NCBI GenBank assembly: GCA_018882795.1
Contig: VERJ01000018.1
Span: 1 to 38,792 of the forward strand
Direction of reading: 5' to 3'
Origin: Burkholderiaceae bacterium
Lineage (GTDB): Bacteria; Pseudomonadota; Gammaproteobacteria; Burkholderiales; Burkholderiaceae_A
DNA: 38,792 nucleotides
In this document: piece by piece, positions 35,210-38,792 of the stretch
Position numbering within the stretch: the first letter of the stretch is position 1
Layout of the letters: the number at the start of each line of letters is the position of its first letter
Position numbers and translations under genes: made by a program
Notes under the pieces: generated by a model
What the model was told of the DNA's origin: nothing
The model's input: the letters and a program-made list of their open reading frames with translations, nothing else
Databases searched by the model: none

Positions 35210-38038
35210 TTAGGCCGCCGCCTGACGTTCGGGTTTATGGCCCGATTGTCGATCTAATTGTTTGACAAGTTGTTGTTCTGATTTGCGGCTGACCTGAACC
35301 GCTGTGACTTTATATTCCGGGCAGTTGGTCGCCCAATCGGAATTGTCAGTGGTGACCACATTGGCGCCGGATTCTGGAAAGTGGAATGTGGTATAGACCA
35401 CGCCAGGCTGCACCGAGGGAGTGACTGCAGCCCGCAGGTGTGTCTCGCCAACCCGCGACGTAAGCAGGACCCAGTCTCCATCTTTTACACCACGCTCCTG
35501 AGCATCATGAGGATGAATCTCCAGAAGATCCTCTGCATGCCAGCGCCGATTTTCTGTTCGGCGTGTCTGCGCGCCAACGTTATATTGACTCAGCACCCTG
35601 CCCGTGGTCAGGATCAGCGGGAAACGCTGATTCACGCGCTCTTCTGTTGGCACGTATTGGGTGATAAAGAAGCGGCCCCTGCCACGCACGGGATGATCCA
35701 CATGCATGATGGGTGTGCCCTGCGGTGCCTGTGTATTACACGGCCACTGAATGCTGCCCAGTTCATCAAGTCGCGCATACGACACACCCCCAAAACTGGG
35801 CGTTGTTGCTGCGATTTCATCCATGATCTCGCTCGGATGGGCATAGTGCATGGAATAGCCCAAGGCATTGGCCAAGGCCTGAGTCACCTCCCAGTCCGCC
35901 ATCCCGGTCTTGGGTGGCATCACCCTGCGGACCCGCGAGATCCGGCGCTCGGCATTGGTGAAAGTGCCGTCTTTCTCCAGAAACGAACTGCCCGGCAGGA
36001 ACACATGGGCGTACTTCGCAGTTTCATTTAAAAACAGATCCTGAATCACCACGCACTCCATGCGCGAAAGCGCCTCGGTCACATGGTGGGTGTTCGGATC
36101 CGACTGCACCAGATCCTCGCCCTGGATGTACAACCCGCGGAAGCTGCCATCAAGCGCGGCTTCGAACATATTGGGAATGCGCAATCCCGGCTCTGCATCA
36201 AGCTCTACCCGCCACAAGCGTTCAAACTGCTGCCGCGTCGCATCATCAGACACATGCCGATAGCCCGGCAATTCATGCGGGAACGACCCCATATCGCAAG
36301 AACCCTGCACATTGTTCTGGCCACGCAGAGGATTCACGCCAACACCGGGCCGCCCAAGATTACCGGTGGCCATGGCCAGATTGGCAATGCCCATCACCAT
36401 GGTAGAGCCTTGGGCATGCTCGGTCACACCAAGACCATAGTAAATGGCTGCATTACCGCCACTGGCATAGAGTCGCGCAGCAGCCCGCAGGTCCTCTGGG
36501 CTCACGCCACAGAGCGGGCCAAGTACCTCTGGCGAATTCTCGGGCTTACGCGCAAACTCAGCCCACTGCACAAAGGAATCCTGCTCGCAATGGGCCCGCA
36601 CATAGTCATGATTAATCAGGTCTTCTGTCACGATCACATGCGCAAGCGCTGAGATCAGCGCCACATTGGTGCCAGGGCGAAGCTGCAGATGATAGGTTGC
36701 CTGCACATGGGGTGAGCGCACCATCTCCGTTGCCCGTGGGTCGGCCACGATCAACTTCGCACCTTCGCGGATGCGACGCTTGATCTGTGATGCAAATACC
36801 GGATGCGCTGCGGCAGGATTGGCGCCAATGATCACAATCACATCGGCCTGCATTACCGAATCAAAATCCTGGGTGCCGGCAGATTCTCCCAGGGTCTGTT
36901 TCAAACCAAAGCCCGTTGGCGAATGGCAGACACGGGCACAGGTATCGACGTTATTATTGCCAAAAGCGGCCCGCACGAGCTTCTGTACCAGATAGGTTTC
37001 TTCATTCGTGCAGCGTGAGGATGTAATGCCACCGATCGCACCTCGGCCATGTTCGGCCTGAATGCGGCGAAACTCTGAGGCCGCCTTCTTCAGTGCCACC
37101 TCCCAGCTGACCTCCTGCCAGGGGTCCGTGATGCGGTCACGGATCATGGGCTTCAGTACCCGATCTGGATGGGTCACATAACCCCAGGCAAAACGGCCCT
37201 TCACACAGGAGTGGCCATGATTGGCCTTGCCATCCTTATGCGGCACCATGCGAATCACATCATTGCCTTTTGTTTCTGCAACAAAAGAGCATCCGACACC
37301 GCAATAAGCGCAGGTGGTAACGGTCTGTCGGTTCGGCTGGCCTTTTTGAATGACGGTCTTATCGGTGAGCGTGGCTGTGGGACAGGCCTGCACGCAGGCA
37401 CCGCAGGATACGCACTCCGATTCCATGAAAGACTGCGACTGACCAGGCGAAACCCGGGAACCAAAACCCCGCCCACTGATGGTCAGCGCAAAGGTGCCCT
37501 GGGTCTCCTCACAGGCGCGAACACAGCGGCTGCAGACAATGCACTTCGATGGGTCATAGGTGAAATAAGGGTTCGATGTATCTGCAGTCAGTGCGGTGTG
37601 GGTCTCGCCCTTTGCATAGCGCACCTCCCGCAGGCCCACAGCACCGGCCATATCCTGCAATTCACAATTGCCATTGGCTGCACAGGTCAGACAGTCCAAG
37701 GGATGGTCTGAGATATAGAGCTCCATCACACCACGGCGCAGCTTGGATAACGTCTCGGACTCGGTTCTCACCACCATCCCTTCTTCGCAGGGCGTAGTGC
37801 AGGAGGCGGGTGTTCCTTTGCGGCCATCAATCTCTACCAGGCACAGTCGGCAGGAGCCAAAAGGCTCAATGCTATCGGTGGCGCATAATTTTGGAATCTT
37901 GCGACCGAGCATGGCCGATGCACGCATGATCGAGGTGCCCTTCGGCACGCTGATCGGCTGGCCATCAATGTTCAGTGTGACCTGCGTCTGCGAGATGCGC
38001 AGCGGCGTTCCAAAGTCGATCACATCGCGGGGTCCCAT
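35210..38038 (-). CDS. fdsA: NAD-dependent formate dehydrogenase alpha subunit FdsA
   Basis: FdsA is the catalytic subunit oxidising formate to CO2. The N-terminal [2Fe-2S] domain has C52, C63, C66 and C80. A His/Cys cluster domain follows (H112, C116, C119, C125). Two ferredoxin-like [4Fe-4S] sets come next (C166, C169, C172, C176 and C209, C212, C215, C219), then the [4Fe-4S] site of the molybdopterin domain (C243, C246, C250, C278). The molybdenum ligand is C371 in ARVCHSPT, with the following histidine also conserved; it is cysteine rather than selenocysteine. The length is 942 residues, with GGAGG before the ATG. It starts 10 bases after fdsB. Confidence 0.96.
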   Translation of the reverse strand: MGPRDVIDFGTPLRISQTQVTLNIDGQPISVPKGTSIMRASAMLGRKIPKLCATDSIEPFGSCRLCLVEIDGRKGTPASCTTPCEEGMVVRTESETLSKLRRGVMELYISDHPLDCLTCAANGNCELQDMAGAVGLREVRYAKGETHTALTADTSNPYFTYDPSKCIVCSRCVRACEETQGTFALTISGRGFGSRVSPGQSQSFMESECVSCGACVQACPTATLTDKTVIQKGQPNRQTVTTCAYCGVGCSFVAETKGNDVIRMVPHKDGKANHGHSCVKGRFAWGYVTHPDRVLKPMIRDRITDPWQEVSWEVALKKAASEFRRIQAEHGRGAIGGITSSRCTNEETYLVQKLVRAAFGNNNVDTCARVCHSPTGFGLKQTLGESAGTQDFDSVMQADVIVIIGANPAAAHPVFASQIKRRIREGAKLIVADPRATEMVRSPHVQATYHLQLRPGTNVALISALAHVIVTEDLINHDYVRAHCEQDSFVQWAEFARKPENSPEVLGPLCGVSPEDLRAAARLYASGGNAAIYYGLGVTEHAQGSTMVMGIANLAMATGNLGRPGVGVNPLRGQNNVQGSCDMGSFPHELPGYRHVSDDATRQQFERLWRVELDAEPGLRIPNMFEAALDGSFRGLYIQGEDLVQSDPNTHHVTEALSRMECVVIQDLFLNETAKYAHVFLPGSSFLEKDGTFTNAERRISRVRRVMPPKTGMADWEVTQALANALGYSMHYAHPSEIMDEIAATTPSFGGVSYARLDELGSIQWPCNTQAPQGTPIMHVDHPVRGRGRFFITQYVPTEERVNQRFPLILTTGRVLSQYNVGAQTRRTENRRWHAEDLLEIHPHDAQERGVKDGDWVLLTSRVGETHLRAAVTPSVQPGVVYTTFHFPESGANVVTTDNSDWATNCPEYKVTAVQVSRKSEQQLVKQLDRQSGHKPERQAAA

Positions 38039-38048
38039 CAGTGCCTCC

Positions 38049-38792
38049 TTATGCAGCAGTGCGAACGAAGTCTTTGGGGAATCGATCCAGCGCAGAGAGG
38101 ACAGGATACGGTGTCATGCCCCCCATGGCACACAGCGACCCGGAGGTCATCACTTGACAGAGATCACGTAGCAGTCGCTCGCGCTCCGGTGTTGTGCCGT
38201 TTTGCATCATGTCTGCAATCAACTCCTGGCCACGCACCGCGCCCACCCGGCATGGCGTGCACTTGCCGCATGATTCGATCGCACAGAATTCCATTGCCCA
38301 GCGGGCCTGCTCCGCCATATCCACCGAATCATCAAACACCACCACGCCACCATGGCCCAGTGTTCCACCCAGTGCAAGCAAGGCCTCATAGTCCAGCGGT
38401 GTGTCTAGCTGATCGGCTGAAAGATAAGCACCCAGGGGACCACCCACCTGCACCGCCTTCACCGGCCGGCCCGACAGGGTCCCTCCCCCGAAGTCTTCGA
38501 TCAGTTCACGCAATGTCATGCCAAAGGCTTTTTCGATGAGTCCACCATATTTGACGTTGCCTGCAAGCTGAATCGGCAGAGTGCCCCGGGAGCGGCCCAT
38601 GCCAAAGCCGCTGTAATGCGCTGCGCCCTTGGCCAGAATGATCGGCACCGATGCGAGGGAGATCACGTTATTGATCACTGTGGGGCGGCCAAAGAGGCCA
38701 GAGATCGCCGGCAACGGCGGCTTGGGGCGGACAACACCACGTTTGCCCTCAAGACTCTCCAACAGCGCAGTCTCTTCGCCGCAGACATAGGA
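38049..38792 (-). CDS. fdsB: Formate dehydrogenase beta subunit FdsB, C-terminal part
   Basis: The frame is open to the window edge, so the 5' end is missing. It begins SYVCGEETALLESLEGKRG, the FMN-binding motif of NuoF-like NADH-oxidising subunits. Near the end, ESCGKCTPCRVG followed by a later cysteine in GSLCAMGGM supplies the [4Fe-4S] cluster. FdsB passes electrons from FdsA to NAD+. About 248 residues are visible. The GGMTPYPVLSALDRFPKDF ending fits FdsB rather than respiratory NuoF. fdsG would be expected just outside the window. Confidence 0.93.
   Translation of the reverse strand, partial: SYVCGEETALLESLEGKRGVVRPKPPLPAISGLFGRPTVINNVISLASVPIILAKGAAHYSGFGMGRSRGTLPIQLAGNVKYGGLIEKAFGMTLRELIEDFGGGTLSGRPVKAVQVGGPLGAYLSADQLDTPLDYEALLALGGTLGHGGVVVFDDSVDMAEQARWAMEFCAIESCGKCTPCRVGAVRGQELIADMMQNGTTPERERLLRDLCQVMTSGSLCAMGGMTPYPVLSALDRFPKDFVRTAA

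Overview
The window looks like a piece of a betaproteobacterial chromosome, most likely order Burkholderiales. The clues are GC-rich coding sequence, a class I PHA synthase block (phaC, phaB, phaR) next to rluD, pgeF and bamD, a TCA supercluster in the order zapE-lpdA-odhB-odhA-gltA-sdhE-sdhB-sdhA-sdhD-sdhC / mdh-citE-like-acnA, and an NAD-linked formate dehydrogenase of the Fds type. The genus cannot be fixed from sequence alone. Coding is nearly continuous and no stretch of 300 bases lacks a gene. I see no tRNA, rRNA, transposase, integrase, phage gene or CRISPR array.

Region 1 (1-2.1 kb, plus strand) holds the end of holB, then a TatD nuclease fused in frame to a signal-peptide-like segment and ankyrin repeats. 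Region 2 (2.2-10.0 kb, minus strand) is a PHA and housekeeping block read as rluD, pgeF, phaC, phaB, phaR, rimO, bktB. Region 3 (10-15.5 kb) holds bamD, a DinG/YoaA-type helicase, a DUF465 protein, a small exported protein, cysQ and zapE. Region 4 (15.4-26.3 kb, minus strand) reads sdhCDAB-sdhE, gltA, odhA, odhB, lpdA, zapE. It encodes succinate dehydrogenase, citrate synthase and the 2-oxoglutarate dehydrogenase complex. Region 5 (26.4-31.2 kb, plus strand) holds mdh, a CitE/HpcH-type lyase and acnA, so most of the oxidative TCA cycle sits in two divergent blocks sharing a 139-base control region.

Region 6 (31.25-33.55 kb, plus strand) is the least ordinary part. An enolase homologue with two altered active-site positions (E to D and H to A) overlaps the start of an APH/choline-kinase-fold kinase gene. 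The pair uses the leucine codon TTA more than neighbouring acnA. I infer a kinase plus a diverged enolase acting on an unknown substrate. Region 7 (33.5 kb to the end, minus strand) is the formate dehydrogenase operon fdsB-fdsA-fdhD(fdsC)-fdsD, with a thiol dioxygenase gene as its last member 2 bases after fdsD. fdsB runs off the window.

Non-coding features of note are a perfect 25-bp inverted repeat (55 bases in all) just upstream of zapE, one near-identical arm of which recurs between holB and tatD; a 14-bp palindrome inside the mdh/sdhC divergent promoter region; and intrinsic terminators after bktB, phaR, gltA and probably zapE. Start codons were moved from the longest ORF where a Shine-Dalgarno sequence or the family length argued for it.
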